Source of the DNA: Sycobia sp. Sy_11
Lineage: Eukaryota > Arthropoda > Insecta > Hymenoptera > Epichrysomallidae
Length of the DNA: 64,000 nucleotides
Direction of reading: 5' to 3'
NCBI GenBank assembly: GCA_018907035.1
Contig: JACCIC010000035.1
Location: 124,001 to 188,000, forward strand
Below, in pieces: positions 50,655 through 61,570 of the stretch (positions are counted from its first letter, which is position 1; every line of letters begins with the position of its first letter). The notes beneath the pieces were generated by a model, which was not told the DNA's origin, ran no database searches, and was given only the letters and a program-made list of their open reading frames with translations. The position numbers were made by a program, and so were the translations under genes.

Positions 50655-50931
50655 CTGAAGACATTGCGTAAGGTCAACCATCTTTCCATCATTGTCAGGG
50701 CACCAGAGCAATTCGTCGTCTATAAAGGGCATGTTCGACTCCTCCTTGGGAACGAGGGTGGAAGTCAGAGTGAGCGTCTGCGATATAGGGACCGGCATCG
50801 GGACTCGTAGCCGGCGGCGGGGCCTTTGTAGCCACCTCCGCGCCTCCTAACATCCAAAACCACCTCTTCGCCAGCCTTGTCTATGTCCACTTTGGACTTG
50901 AACTTCCGTCTTAACGGCACCACTGAAAGAG
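50655..50931 (-). CDS. First recognised coding exon of the E93-like gene
   Basis: The exon follows a strong acceptor (pyrimidine-rich tract ending TTCCTTGCAG; a second AG nine bases on would start it at 50922) and ends CTTCAG|GTTTGT. In the frame that joins the next exon in phase 0 it ends MPFIDDELLWCPDNDGKMVD then LTQCLQ. That frame has a stop (TAG) upstream within the exon, so translation most likely starts here. The two candidates are an ATG at 50798 (48 codons; C at -3) and an ATG at 50732 (26 codons; A at -3, the better context). The upstream part would then be 5' UTR. Oddly, another frame is open for 54 codons from the exon start (VVPLRRKFKSKVDIDKAG...) and ends in TGA. An internal AG at about 50843 could alternatively serve as acceptor and extend the N-terminus. 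Confidence 0.6.
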
Positions 50932-50989
50932 CTGCAAGGAAAAATAGAAAAACAACCTGAGTCCTTCGTTTAACAAAAAATTAAAAGGC

Positions 50990-51310
50990 AACCTAAGTCA
51001 TTCATTTAATAAAAATATATGCGGGAAAGCTCTCTATATACGTTTCTGTAAAAGTGAAAAGCTAGTAAAAGCGGTGCGGCGGCGGCGGCGGCGGCGCAAC
51101 GTACTCGAGTTGCAGTCCAAGCGAGTCCAAGTGAAAACTTTCTTTCTACCGTAGCTTGTTTCACTTCCTGCGCGCGTAACCCGCTCTCTTGCGCTCTCCT
51201 GCACTCTCTATTCCTCTCTTCTGCAAAATACATTCCTATGCCGAGCTCTGTGAGTGTTTTACGTAATCTAACTCGGAGAAGGCCCGTAAAAGAAAGTTTT
51301 ATAGCAGTAA
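50990..51310 (-). promoter_or_regulatory. GC islet just upstream of the E93-like exon, possible promoter or 5' UTR
   Basis: Raised GC with eight GCG/CGG triplets at 51075-51096. On the minus strand this lies about 70-380 bp above the acceptor of the exon at 50931. A 75-codon minus frame (51006-51233) with an Ala run is a product of the triplet repeat. It could hold the upstream untranslated exon; no donor was clear. Confidence 0.4.
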
Positions 51311-51700
51311 GATGGAGGAGGTTAACATCCTCTCATTCCTCTTTCCTTGCCTATTTAAATATTGCAAACAAACTTTTTTCGATGCTCTTCACGCCGTAAT
51401 CTTCATGCAATCTTGCACGTCTTGGTCAATAACTTGATATAATTGTGATATTGCGAACCTTCATTTTTCATTTCTCTACTTTTTGCCTCAAATTTTTAAA
51501 TTTAAAATTAGCGCAGTGTAATAGTTGATTAGGTTTATCGTGTTGCGCACTCGACAGTTAGCGTCTATGACATTTGGTTCAACAGTCGTAACTGCCATAA
51601 GTATATCGCTGAGCTTAATTACGTAAAAGTACAGTGCACAAGGAACCTATAAAATGAATGTACCTTTGGATAAAGAATTATATATACGACTTCATGTATA

Positions 51701-51820
51701 TTAAATAAATATATTTATCGGCCTTACAGTCTTTCTGATATAATATATTAACTAAAATAATAACAGTCAGACTGGCCTTGTTTATTATCACCCCCGATGA
51801 ATCTGAAATAAAACTTATTA
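51701..51820 (+). repeat. Solo terminal repeat of the Penelope-like family
   Basis: An almost complete left-type end; it aligns with the reverse complement of 25081-25215 nearly base for base, including the inner ATCTGAAATAAAACTTATTA. No partner end or element body is next to it. Confidence 0.75.
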
Positions 51821-53020
51821 GGACTGCGTGTATAATTTATAACTTTTATGTTAGGCCCTGGTTAAAAAAATCAGCTGAGATCTCAAACGAACTAATCCTA
51901 ATTACATCTAAAATATAGACCCTGCAATGTCTTAAAGACCTATACTATTGCATTCTGATGATATGATACTTTTTGCCTTACATTTATTTAACTCTTAATA
52001 AAATTAGATAAACTTATGTAGTCTGAAAACTTTTTCGCCAGAAATCCTTATTTTTAAAAGTGGTTTGAAGAAAGAATAACACTTCAAATAATAAAGTTCT
52101 AATGAACCTATGTCCGAAAAGGTAAAGTTCCAAATACTTATTGCTGATCAAAGTTCAGCCAAATCGGCAAATATTAGCATATAATGGACAAATTAGAATT
52201 ATTATGAAAAATTAGAAGGCTCAGGCACGAAAGACATCGGTTTGTTTACTATCGTTAAACGTCGGATCTTACTCGCTACTGATGGTCCGAATGTGATTCT
52301 TGTCAACCGAATTTTACAAAAGCACTTTACAGAACAGTATTTTATGATTTTATCGGATGTGAAAATGAAGCTCGTTAATGTATATGCCTTAGTAAAAGGA
52401 CTATCTGTCCGTATAAATAAATATATGTAATAACTAAATAAATAAATAAATATATAAATAAATAAATAAGTAAAGAAGCAATTGAAATAAAAGAAATTAC
52501 TACTTTGTAAATAAGGAAATATATTATATCTTATAAGGAATAGGAGAGTGGCAGCCCTGAAACTTTACCGTGTTTCTTTTGAAAATTACCAAAATACATC
52601 AAAGTGTATGCATAAGAATGAATACAAATGAAACATAAGAAGTGTTATAGCAGATTTAAGACTGTAAAAAAGCATTATGTTGTTTTTTCTACACCATTGA
52701 AAGAATTGTAAAAAGGGATAGTGCTGTAAAGAACTTTTTATAGAACTATTAATACTAATTTAAATTTTCATTATCTTTCCGGATCTGCAGCTGCTAAAAT
52801 TTATTTTATGATATTAAAATGGCAAAAACATAATAAATAATGGATCAAAATGATAAAAATTAAATGTGATAAGAAAACAGTCATTTACGACTGATATAAT
52901 TAGTTGTGCGGCGAATGTTTTCTTTGCCAATATGTAACCAAATAGAAATATGCTTTGGATGTGCTCTGGACGCTGCGTTTTAGACTGATTGTTTAGCATT
53001 AGTATGTGCGATCGACCCCC
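51821..53020. other. Intergenic AT-rich stretch
   Basis: A 62-codon plus frame (52242-52430) is open but not recognised, and is followed by an ATAA tetranucleotide array (52432-52472). This is the interval between the minus-strand E93-like gene and the plus-strand LSM11-like gene. Confidence 0.4.
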
Positions 53021-53024
53021 CACC

Positions 53025-53213
53025 TACCTTACGGGGCACAAACTAAGCTGAAAACGCGCTTTATTTATTAGGATGCAGAACCAATCAGAACTATATTTCT
53101 GTTGACATCATGATCAATGTGGTGACCGGCTGCTGAATCATGGCTGAATCTGAGTAGTATAGGTTATGTCGTGGTGCTATCGTTTTATGTCAAGAAAATC
53201 AGTATATGGCAAA
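53025..53213 (+). promoter_or_regulatory. Promoter region of the LSM11-like gene
   Basis: A CCAAT-type box (ACCAATCAG) lies at about 53090-53098, roughly 120 bp before the ATG. The sequence has higher GC than its surroundings. A donor-like AAG|GTAGGT occurs on the opposite strand at about 53027, so transcription in both directions is possible. Confidence 0.4.
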
Positions 53214-53384
53214 ATGACAGATAGTGAGAATTCATCCGGAGATAGCACTGATCTCTTTAGTGAGAAATTTGATTCTTTTAAGGCTCTGTATTCGGATAAA
53301 GTCTGCATTCCAGTTCCCGAAGCTCCAGTATTTGATAATGTTAGCAAATTTGAATCCGTCGTGTTAAAAGGCAATACAATTAAG
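53214..53384 (+). CDS. First coding exon of an LSM11-like gene (U7 snRNP Sm-like protein)
   Basis: LSM11 is a component of the U7 snRNP that directs histone pre-mRNA 3' processing in the nucleus. The exon encodes 57 codons from an ATG with a good context (AAAATGAC). It starts MTDSENSSGDSTDLF and includes FDSFKALYSDK, then PVPEAPVFDNVSKFESVV. The order FDxxxALY, short proline linker, PNAPxFxNVxxYE is the conserved N-terminal segment of LSM11, the part that contacts FLASH in other animals. It ends IK|GTGTGA, phase 0. An in-frame ATG 16 codons upstream (53166) is open, but that N-terminal extension is not LSM11-like and its context is poorer. Confidence 0.65.
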
Positions 53385-53592
53385 GTGTGATACAAACAAA
53401 ATGTTTAAACTGTGATATATTGTATTAAATTTGGTTAAAGTCAAATAAAACTAATTATTATGCTTTCAATTAAAACTTTCTTTATCACTAAAACAGAATA
53501 TGTAATCATTAAACATGCTGTATTTACTTTATTATTTTTATTATAAGTCAATTATATATGTGTTCTCTTTCTTGTCTCTATTTTTGTTCCAG

Positions 53593-53662
53593 TCAAATGA
53601 TAAAGGAATACAACAGAAAAAAGAAACAGAAAGCTTGGCTCGAAGATTTTTGCCCCATCAAG
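53593..53662 (+). CDS. Second coding exon of the LSM11-like gene
   Basis: A 70-bp exon behind a strong acceptor (pyrimidine tract ending TTTTTGTTCCAG), ending CAAG|GTAATT, phase 1. In the frame set by exon 1 it reads SNDKGIQQKKETESLARRF then LPHQ, a charged linker like that preceding the Sm fold. The split Sm domain of LSM11 was not found downstream in this window, so the rest of the gene is either beyond the right edge, in exons I failed to recognise, or lost. A SINE is inserted 15 bp inside the following intron. Confidence 0.6.
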
Positions 53663-53688
53663 GTAATTATCGTGACATACTTTAGGTT

Positions 53689-53894
53689 TTTTTTATATTA
53701 TTTAACTTTGCTCTATTCAGGCTACCAAATATTTGTGGTAATCAGTAATGGAAGTCTATGATGTGTATCAAAACAAAGCATATGTAAATCTTTACATTGA
53801 TGGTCGTTTAATCGACAGAGAAAGTGATTTGAACTTTAGGCACCAAATTACTAGTCCTTTGCTCTAGCGATTGAGCAATCATAGACCTCTGAAT
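53689..53894 (-). mobile_element. tRNA-derived SINE, copy 2, in the LSM11-like intron
   Basis: It aligns with copy 1 (23314-23520) over its length in the same orientation. Both share TATTTAAC..GCTCTATT at the tail side, GTCTATGATGTGT in the body, and the B-box and A-box region TTACTAGTCCTTNGCTCTAGCGAT at the head side. Flanking ATACTTTAGGTT (53677-53688) and ATACTTTAAGTT (53895-53906) are target-site duplications with one mismatch, so this insertion is older or more worn than copy 1. Confidence 0.8.
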
Positions 53895-53906
53895 ATACTT
53901 TAAGTT

Positions 53907-56200
53907 ATTCAAGTTGTATAATAATAAATTGTTATGCTCATGCTTTCATTTTTATAGCTGTAAAACAATACTATTATACCATTCTAGAACTAAATTATAA
54001 AATATCGTTTAATTATTAGACTGTTTGAATGGTTTATAAAAAGTAATAAATAACTTGTACTAATAAATTAGAAATTAAAAATAACTTACTCAATTAAGAT
54101 TGTATTGCAAATATATTATCCGCTTTCTTTATTTACTAAGTTCTATTGAGTAAATAATTTAATTTTGCATTTATGCATTTCACAAAAGTTCAGTTTTTCC
54201 TATCTCGTTATGATTGAATACTACTAAAAGCTACGTTTTAGTGTACTTAGAAATTGCTATTATTTAATTAGGCTAAATCTTTACTTATCTGTGATACATT
54301 AAAATCATCAGTTATAAATCTTAATATTCAACTTTCAAATTTATATACTGAAATATCAGCAGTTTATTTTATTTCCATGCACAGCCTGACAAAAATAATT
54401 TCTAATAATTGTATAAGCTCAAATAAGATAATTATATTTTTTTATGAATTTTAGAAAAAATATATAAAGTGTATTATACTTTAACGCTGTTTATTAATAG
54501 AATGAAAATTATGATATATTTAGAAGCTACTGAAATGCAAATTTAGATGAAAGTATAAGTAAGTTCCAAATGTTTTTAAAGAATTTTACTTTTCCAATAT
54601 TTTTTAAGGTTATTTATTTCAAGTATAAATATTTTATTTAGTAATATTCAAATTTATACAGTATATAGCTACAAGTTAATAATTCTTCAATTTTAACTTT
54701 TATAATAATTGTAGTTAACTATTACAATAATTTTGTATTTTTTAAGATATCAAAAATATTTATACTTACATTTAATATTTGTAAAGTATATTCTTAAAAA
54801 CATTGATCTCATTCTTAAAACGGGATAAAAAATAGTAAAAATGTAATGTTTAATATTAGATTAAGGGCTTTCTATAAATTTAGGGTTGGTTTAGAACATG
54901 TGTTCGCTCAAAGGTATAAATCAAAATAGGCTCCATCTAAGAATTGAATTTTTAAATTTTTCAGCATAAGTATTGTTCCCATTTCAATGCACATCTAATT
55001 CATGCTAGGTTGAATAAATAATGATATTTTAATAAATATCTAAATAGATTCCTTTTTTCAAAGTTGATTTGTCTATATTGATTGTTTATATAATTTTAGA
55101 AATGATTTATTATTATGATTAAGTTCAGAAAGTTCAGAATAGGAATGCAAACATGATCATCGCAACTTTTAATAATTCTATATTATGCATTATTATAGCT
55201 TGAAGGCTAATAAAATGTATAAATTATATCCTTAACTATTTTGGAGATTTAAAAAAAAATTGTGAATTTTATTCTTTCATTTTTTAAATTATAATTTAAA
55301 ATATTAAATTGCCAAATAAAATATTCATATTATATTAGTTAATTTCTAGAATTAAAAAATTAATTAGAGTTAACACTTCTAATACCATCTGAAGTTATTT
55401 TTCAAGATATAACATGTTTAAATCAAATAAATTATGACCCTTGTCCTTGAAAATCATGACCTTCAAATCATCACCAAGGACCTATGAAAATCATGAATAA
55501 CACGCTTCCTTGCATTTAGATTGAAAAGTACAAAAATTATCCAAAAAAATTCAATTAAAATTTATAGATTGTATGACTTTTTTTATATTGGCAAAAAAAC
55601 GTCCATCCCGCCTATAAGGGCGCTACTGCATCATAACAAAAATATCAGCCGTAGGCGCTCCGATAGTACAGAATATATATGGAGTGAATTTGTTTTAATT
55701 AAAAAGTAGGTGTTTGTGCTTAAAATATTTATTTAAATGTTATACCGTATTCTATAAACCCATAGCAATTTAAAAAACAGAATAAATGTGATTTACTTGT
55801 TTACTTTACATTTTAATAAAATACACAATGTAACAAAAAATAAATTAATTAAAAAACTCATTACAGTTGTAAATGACTGTTTTCTTATTATATTTCATTT
55901 TTATTATTTTAGTCCATTCTTTACAATTGTTCACCATTTCAATATCATAAAATAAATTTTAGTAGCTTCAGGTTCAGCCATACAGTGAAAACTTAAAATA
56001 TTATTAACAATTTTATGAAAATTGAAGTTCTGTACAGCAATCTCCCCTTTAAAATCCCGTTTGATATTATAGAGAGAACTTCATGATGCTTTTGTACAGT
56101 CTTAGTTTTTCTATAACATTTTTTACGTTTCATTTTGATAGTATTTTGGTAATTTTCAGTTTTTTAGAAGAAATTTTTCAAGAATTATAAATTGTATTTA
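53907..56200. other. AT-rich stretch, probably LSM11-like intron
   Basis: No exon with the Sm motif was recognised. A GC patch at about 55595-55680 contains two GGCGCT strings and an unsupported 62-codon frame (55521-55709). Confidence 0.4.
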
Positions 56201-56220
56201 TATCGGCTGTTACGAATAAA

Positions 56221-56680
56221 ATTAATAAATATTTTTATTGTTCTTACTGCCTTTATAGAATAATATACTATACTAATATAATGATAGTTAGATTATAATA
56301 ACAACTGTCCTTGTTTATAATCGCCCCCGTAGAATCTGAAATGGAAATTACTACTAAAAAATACCTTTTTCGTTTAGCATTTAAATATGTCTAGTCCTTG
56401 AAGATGAACTGGAGTAGTTCGTAATGTCGGACATTTAAGGTAAATTTAAATTTAAGGTAGTGGGGGAAATCGGGTTATTTTTTACTAACATAGAATGTAG
56501 ACTATTTTATTTTTATTTATTAATTTTTCATTTACTTTCATTTTTATTTTATTTTTTAGTAGTAATTCCCTTTTCAGATTTTACGGGGATGATTATAAAA
56601 TATAACAGTCTAACTGTCATTATATTAGTATAGTATATTATTGTATAAAGACTGTAAATCCAATAAAAATATTTATTAAT
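56221..56680 (+). mobile_element. Short non-autonomous relative of the Penelope-like element
   Basis: About 460 bp: a left terminal repeat (56221-56355), a central piece (56390-56520) and an inverted right terminal repeat (56575-56680). The central piece matches the region just inside the right end of the 19.5-25.2 kb element (hammerhead-like motif, CATTT/CATCAAAGGT, then TTCACTAACATAGAAT-like sequence). All RT and endonuclease sequence is missing, so it is an internally deleted derivative. The inverted repeats differ by scattered substitutions and it can fold on itself. Confidence 0.75.
56393..56435 (+). ncRNA. Degenerate hammerhead-like motif, second copy
   Basis: The stem II equivalent GAACTG/TAGTTC around loop GAG pairs at all six positions. 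Compared with 24915-24957 one C-G pair is replaced by T-A and one G-C by a G-T wobble. The GTC cleavage-like site and the GTCC/GGAC outer stem are kept. The catalytic strings are changed (CTTGAAGA, and GTAAT for GAAAC), so cleavage is unlikely here. Confidence 0.45.
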
Positions 56681-56689
56681 TAAATTTTT

Positions 56690-59600
56690 AAAGAACTCCA
56701 ACTAAACAATGCTTTCGCATATTTCTGAACTGTTCACGGCTGCCATTTTTTAGTTCTCCTTTTTTTTAGTTCTCCTCTGCTAATTTCGCATATTATATTT
56801 AAGCTACCATCATTTTGTCCTAGAAGTATTTTTGAGAAGCATATGGAATCAAAGGTAACGCTGTCCAACCATCATGATATTCTTAGATAGATCGTAGTCT
56901 ATGTCACATTCATCATAACCCATGGACTCGTGTTCATCTGCTTGGTATTCCTTCCATGTATATCTACTGACACACTCTCTGGTGGTTCAGATATGAAAAA
57001 AATATTGATAAAATTTCATATACTCGGCTAAATTTTAGTTACGGCATAGTCACGGTCGTAATTAGGTTTAGGAATTCTGTCTCCGATATTGTTAATTTAT
57101 TATTTTTAATCTAGTATTGTTATAAATGTAATTCAAAATATAAAAATGCATAAAAATTATATTTATAAAAACTACTTCATATCAGTTTAGATAATATTTA
57201 TAAGAATATTATAATAAAAATTACCTTAAGTAATTTTTATTTATATTATACAAAATAACATGCAAGATTAAAAAAAAAGATTTCTAAACTCTCAATATTG
57301 AGTAACCAATTTGCTTTGTGTATTACAAATATATTGAAGAGACGTAAACATAAGGTATATGTAAATAAATGAAACTTACAAGAAGTCGTTGTGTATAAAT
57401 AATATTATAAATCAGGCCATTGTTACTTAACTGATATAAAAGAGCATTCGTTATTTCCTTAAAACAAAAACGTATACTTTTAACAAAATGCATAAATTTT
57501 TATCTATTTTGAAATATAGAAGCTTCATCGAACAATTATCTAGTAGACATTTGCTTAGTTGCAAAATTGCTCGAAAATCGTAATAAAATAAAATTATGAT
57601 ATAATAGATATAAAAAAATCTAAAATAAGAATTTCGATATTTCGATGTATAATAGAGAAAAAGATTTAAAATTCCTTCAATTATAGGACCAACAGAATTC
57701 ATTGATCTATTTAATTATGAAAAGACTTAAGTAGTAGTAAATTAACATTTATAAATTCATAAAAGGATTATAAATATTAAAAAAATTCAGTGCGAGTATC
57801 TTTTGAAAACAAATTAGCGCAACAAAACGTATTTGTACATTTTTCTTTTTATATTTGCGTTTAAAGCATAGACTGAATAGCAAATCAAAAGGAAAATATA
57901 TACTACGTGTATAATTTTAAACAATCCACGTAAGTATCTTGAAAAATAAGGTTGATGAAAGGAACTTCATACGTGAAAAGTGTAGAGTTCAAAGGAAGCC
58001 AACTGGTTGTGATCTTAACTATCGCTTCAAAGTTGAGGATGAAGCTTATTTGAAGGTCAATTTTGCTTTTTCAAGGAGAAATAGTTATCTTTAAGCCCGT
58101 GATCTGAAAGAGTAAAAAAATACGTTAAATAAAATTCAAATGCAAATACGTCCGAAAATGCGAAGTTTTTTAATTATCAATTACCAATTAGACTTACACC
58201 TGCTAGTAACTGATTCATCTCAAAAAACTGACAGAATATTTACTTACAGAAAAAATAAGTAAAACAAAAGTTTTAGAGATAAAAGTGGGTCACGTAATGA
58301 TACAACGACCTTGCACTTGAACTCGATATTCAAGGTTATTTAAAGGTAAGATGATTCAAAAGTAATGGTTCTGAAAATAGAATTCGAATGGTATAGAAAA
58401 ATGAATTATTAATATTAACATAAGACATGGTTACAAAACTCAAGAACCAAAAGTTAACCTGTTTAAGGAACAAGATAAAAAGTATAAGATTAAAAGAAAT
58501 TAAATTAAATTAAATTAAATTAAATTAAATTAAATTAAAATCCAAGATGGTAAATCGAAGTAATTAATCAAAAAATTAATCTCTGTTTGAAATTCAGAAC
58601 TATTTATTGACTAACCAAATCTTTTATCAAATTATTATGAATATCTCAATATATTAAATAAGAAATTATATTCAAATATGAGAGACTAAATTATATAAAA
58701 TATAGATAGATGTATGAACCTACTTACAAATTTATAAATATTAATAAATCGTCGAATTAAGCGCTAAACACTTTAAATTACATAAATTAGTTTGATCCTA
58801 ATGTTCCGCAATTTACACAATGGCGATTTATAATATGACGAAATTTAAAGAGCCAATGAGAGAAAGTAATGAAAGAAAGTCGATATTAAGGAAATACTTT
58901 TACTGATACAATAAAAAATATGGAATTGTATAATACACGAATAATTTAATCATTGTCTATTTAAAAATATTTTTTATCGAGAACAACTTTAAAAATAAAT
59001 ATTAGAAGCTGCGATTTATAAATTTAATTAAATAGTCTTTAAATAACAATCAAGTATCTTAGTAAAATTAAGATACATAAAAAATTGCAACTTATTTATT
59101 CATGTTCATAGGAAAAACCATAATTGTACAAAAATTAAAAATTATAAATACTTGTAAAAGTCGTTCATAATAAAAAAAAATGAATGACCCATGTGAATAG
59201 AATGTAAAAAAAGTATTGTACCTTTACGATCTAAGCCAAAAGGGCGCATTTTTTATTGCATTGTTTTTTATTCACCTTACTTTATACAGAAATTAATTTA
59301 GTTTTAATTTATTATTTATATTAAAGCACCGCAATAATTTTCGATTTATTAAGAAAATTATAATATTATTCTTAACACACGAAATACTCTCAGTCGTGCT
59401 ACACTTTAACATGTTCAATTCAACAAACCACTAATGTAAAAATATTCTATAGAAAATTGTAATATTATTTACAAATGTAAAGTTTTTTTTTAGTCTAAGT
59501 ACTTCACTAAGTAAAACAATTTATTGAATATTGTATTTCTGTTTTAAATTTAAATAGTTTTATATATGTGTATAGTAGTTCTTTTATTATCAATTCTGAT

Positions 59601-60000
59601 AGTATTAAGTTATTCTAGTATACTCATAATTTTTAAGCTGTTTAATTAAACAATTTAAAAATCTGTTGGCAAACGTTTATTAATGTTTTGTTTAATGCAA
59701 TGAAACTTTTGCATAACAAATTCATAATCTTCTATAATTATATAGATTAAAAAAACATTTACGTGATATCTTCTCAAGCGTCTATCTGTACCTGATTTGA
59801 TTGCATCATAGCTATGTTTAATTTATTTCCAATATCTTATTTATTACTTGTCAACTTATGCTTATAAATAATTATCATAGTTATAGTCAAAGTAACAAAT
59901 TAATGCTTTGATTATATCAGTAAAAGTACGCGTGCATTTAATCATATATTTTTAATACGTTCTTATAGATTCTTCGGTAAATGAAATACACATTATGAGA
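56690..60000. other. AT-rich stretch; no gene seen
   Basis: Only short A/T-rich frames (for example minus 57451-57702), not recognised. A pentanucleotide array lies at 58496-58539. Confidence 0.5.
58496..58539. repeat. (AAATT)n pentanucleotide array
   Basis: About nine tandem copies of AAATT/TTAAA. Confidence 0.95.
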
Positions 60001-60029
60001 AAATGTGCAATGAATTTAATGTGTACATA

Positions 60030-60031
60030 TA

Positions 60032-60083
<52 letters not shown>
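60030..60083. repeat. (TG)n then (TA)n microsatellite
   Basis: A short GT tract passes into an alternating TA tract. Confidence 0.95.
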
Positions 60084-60085
<2 letters not shown>

Positions 60086-60781
60086 CACTGCTTGATCGTA
60101 TATAGTTCTATTAGATTATATAGACTATTAACCGATATAATTTGTTTTTGCCGCTTAGGAGAAAGTTATTAAGCATCAATAAGGCATGATAATGTGGAAA
60201 CAGATATTATGCATTAGGCATTGAACTATCAATAAGCAAAAGTTATAGGAAGAAGAACAAAAAAACAGTTGTTTATCAAATTCTTTCACTCCCTTTCTCT
60301 CTTTACTCATCATCATAACTTAACAGCTGTTAAGAAACGAGTACCGATTTTTCAAATGAATTGTAATTAAATGTTATATTAGCTTTTAACATACTCGCCG
60401 ATCAGGTAGAAATACTCCATTCCCTTCTAAATTAAGCAAAATTTCGATCGTTTCAATTATAAAAGAAGCTCTTCAATTGTTAGAATTATCGTTTTAGTTT
60501 AAAAAATAATGTTTCATTTCGAAAGACTTTCTGCCTTTTTTCATTTGGTTACTCTCTGAAGTTTGAACAGCGATTAGCAGAGCAGCAAACAAGCAAATTT
60601 AAATTACATAAGCGGGGGTATATGTGTAAGCCCGTAGCGTTTGACGAATAAATAATCGGCTTGCAGTGTGTTTGTCTATATGTTCTATTTCTCATCGAAT
60701 TGACTGCCGTTGAAGCAAATGAGACCTCGCCTTCGCTTCCAGCCTTCTAATTCATGCTATAGGTACATTTCCCTTTTTCAC

Positions 60782-60784
<3 letters not shown>

Positions 60785-60813
<29 letters not shown>
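60785..60813. repeat. Poly(T) run of 29
   Basis: An uninterrupted T homopolymer. Confidence 0.95.
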
Positions 60814-60815
<2 letters not shown>

Positions 60816-60949
60816 TATCGTTCCAGTCAATTGATTCCTCGTTCGCAATAGTTGCGCACGCTCGAATATTTGAGCAGTACCTTTTTTTAAAACTCTTTCG
60901 ACGATTACACGGGGAAGCTTACAGTCGGCCGATGAGCCTGTATATGATG

Positions 60950-61570
60950 TTAGATTTATTATAGAAGGCGCGCGGGCGGCATCGTATAATAAGTTTTTAA
61001 CTAAATTTCTGCGCGGAGGTCTTTTTCCAAGCACGAGCTGCACTACTCTGCAAGTGCTAGTAATATACCTGTACACAGGTAGGCAGTAAGCCCGCAAAAA
61101 GCTGTGTTTTGCTCGGAGACGTAGGAGGAGCTCGTGTGCGGAAGGGCCAAAGGGTCCCCGTCGACAAAGTAACTGTAACTTTGCGACTAGTTGCAGAGAA
61201 ACGATTGCGCCGCCGCTGCTGCTACGCGCCGAGAGAAGAGAGAGAGGGAGAGAGAAAGAGAGAGAGGGGGCGGGAGGGAGGGGGAAGAGAGCGAGAGAGA
61301 GAGAGAGAGAGAGATAGAGCAAAAGAGAGTATTCGCTGTGCGCCTCATCGTGGAGAAAGGTAGTGAGGGAAATGGCAAGCCGTGGCAGAGAAACGCGGGG
61401 AGAGGGGTGGCGGCCGATGTATGTGCAGGAGAGGTAGGTGCACGCTCGGGCTTGCGGCTTGGGAGCGCTGCCCGCCAGGACGTTGAACCCAGCGCGACTC
61501 TCAACCTGGGGATCATCTGCGAGAGTATGCAGAAAAAAGATCTAAATATTTTCACAAACAGCGGGAAGTA
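60950..61570. promoter_or_regulatory. GC-rich islet with a GA tract, possible promoter
   Basis: Raised GC and CpG with a long GA/GGA tract at about 61219-61318. Overlapping frames on both strands (up to 191 codons minus and 126 codons plus) consist largely of Arg/Glu or Ser/Leu repeats. A donor-like GAG|GTAGGTGC near 61433 follows a short ATG frame on the plus strand, but no downstream exon was found. A promoter of a gene to the right, or an enhancer, is possible. Confidence 0.35.

Noticed and set aside
53941..54020. Third exon of the LSM11-like gene after the acceptor-like TTTTTATAG near 53957
   Set aside because: In the required phase it reads a Tyr/Lys-rich AT-type peptide that soon stops and has no Sm-fold character.
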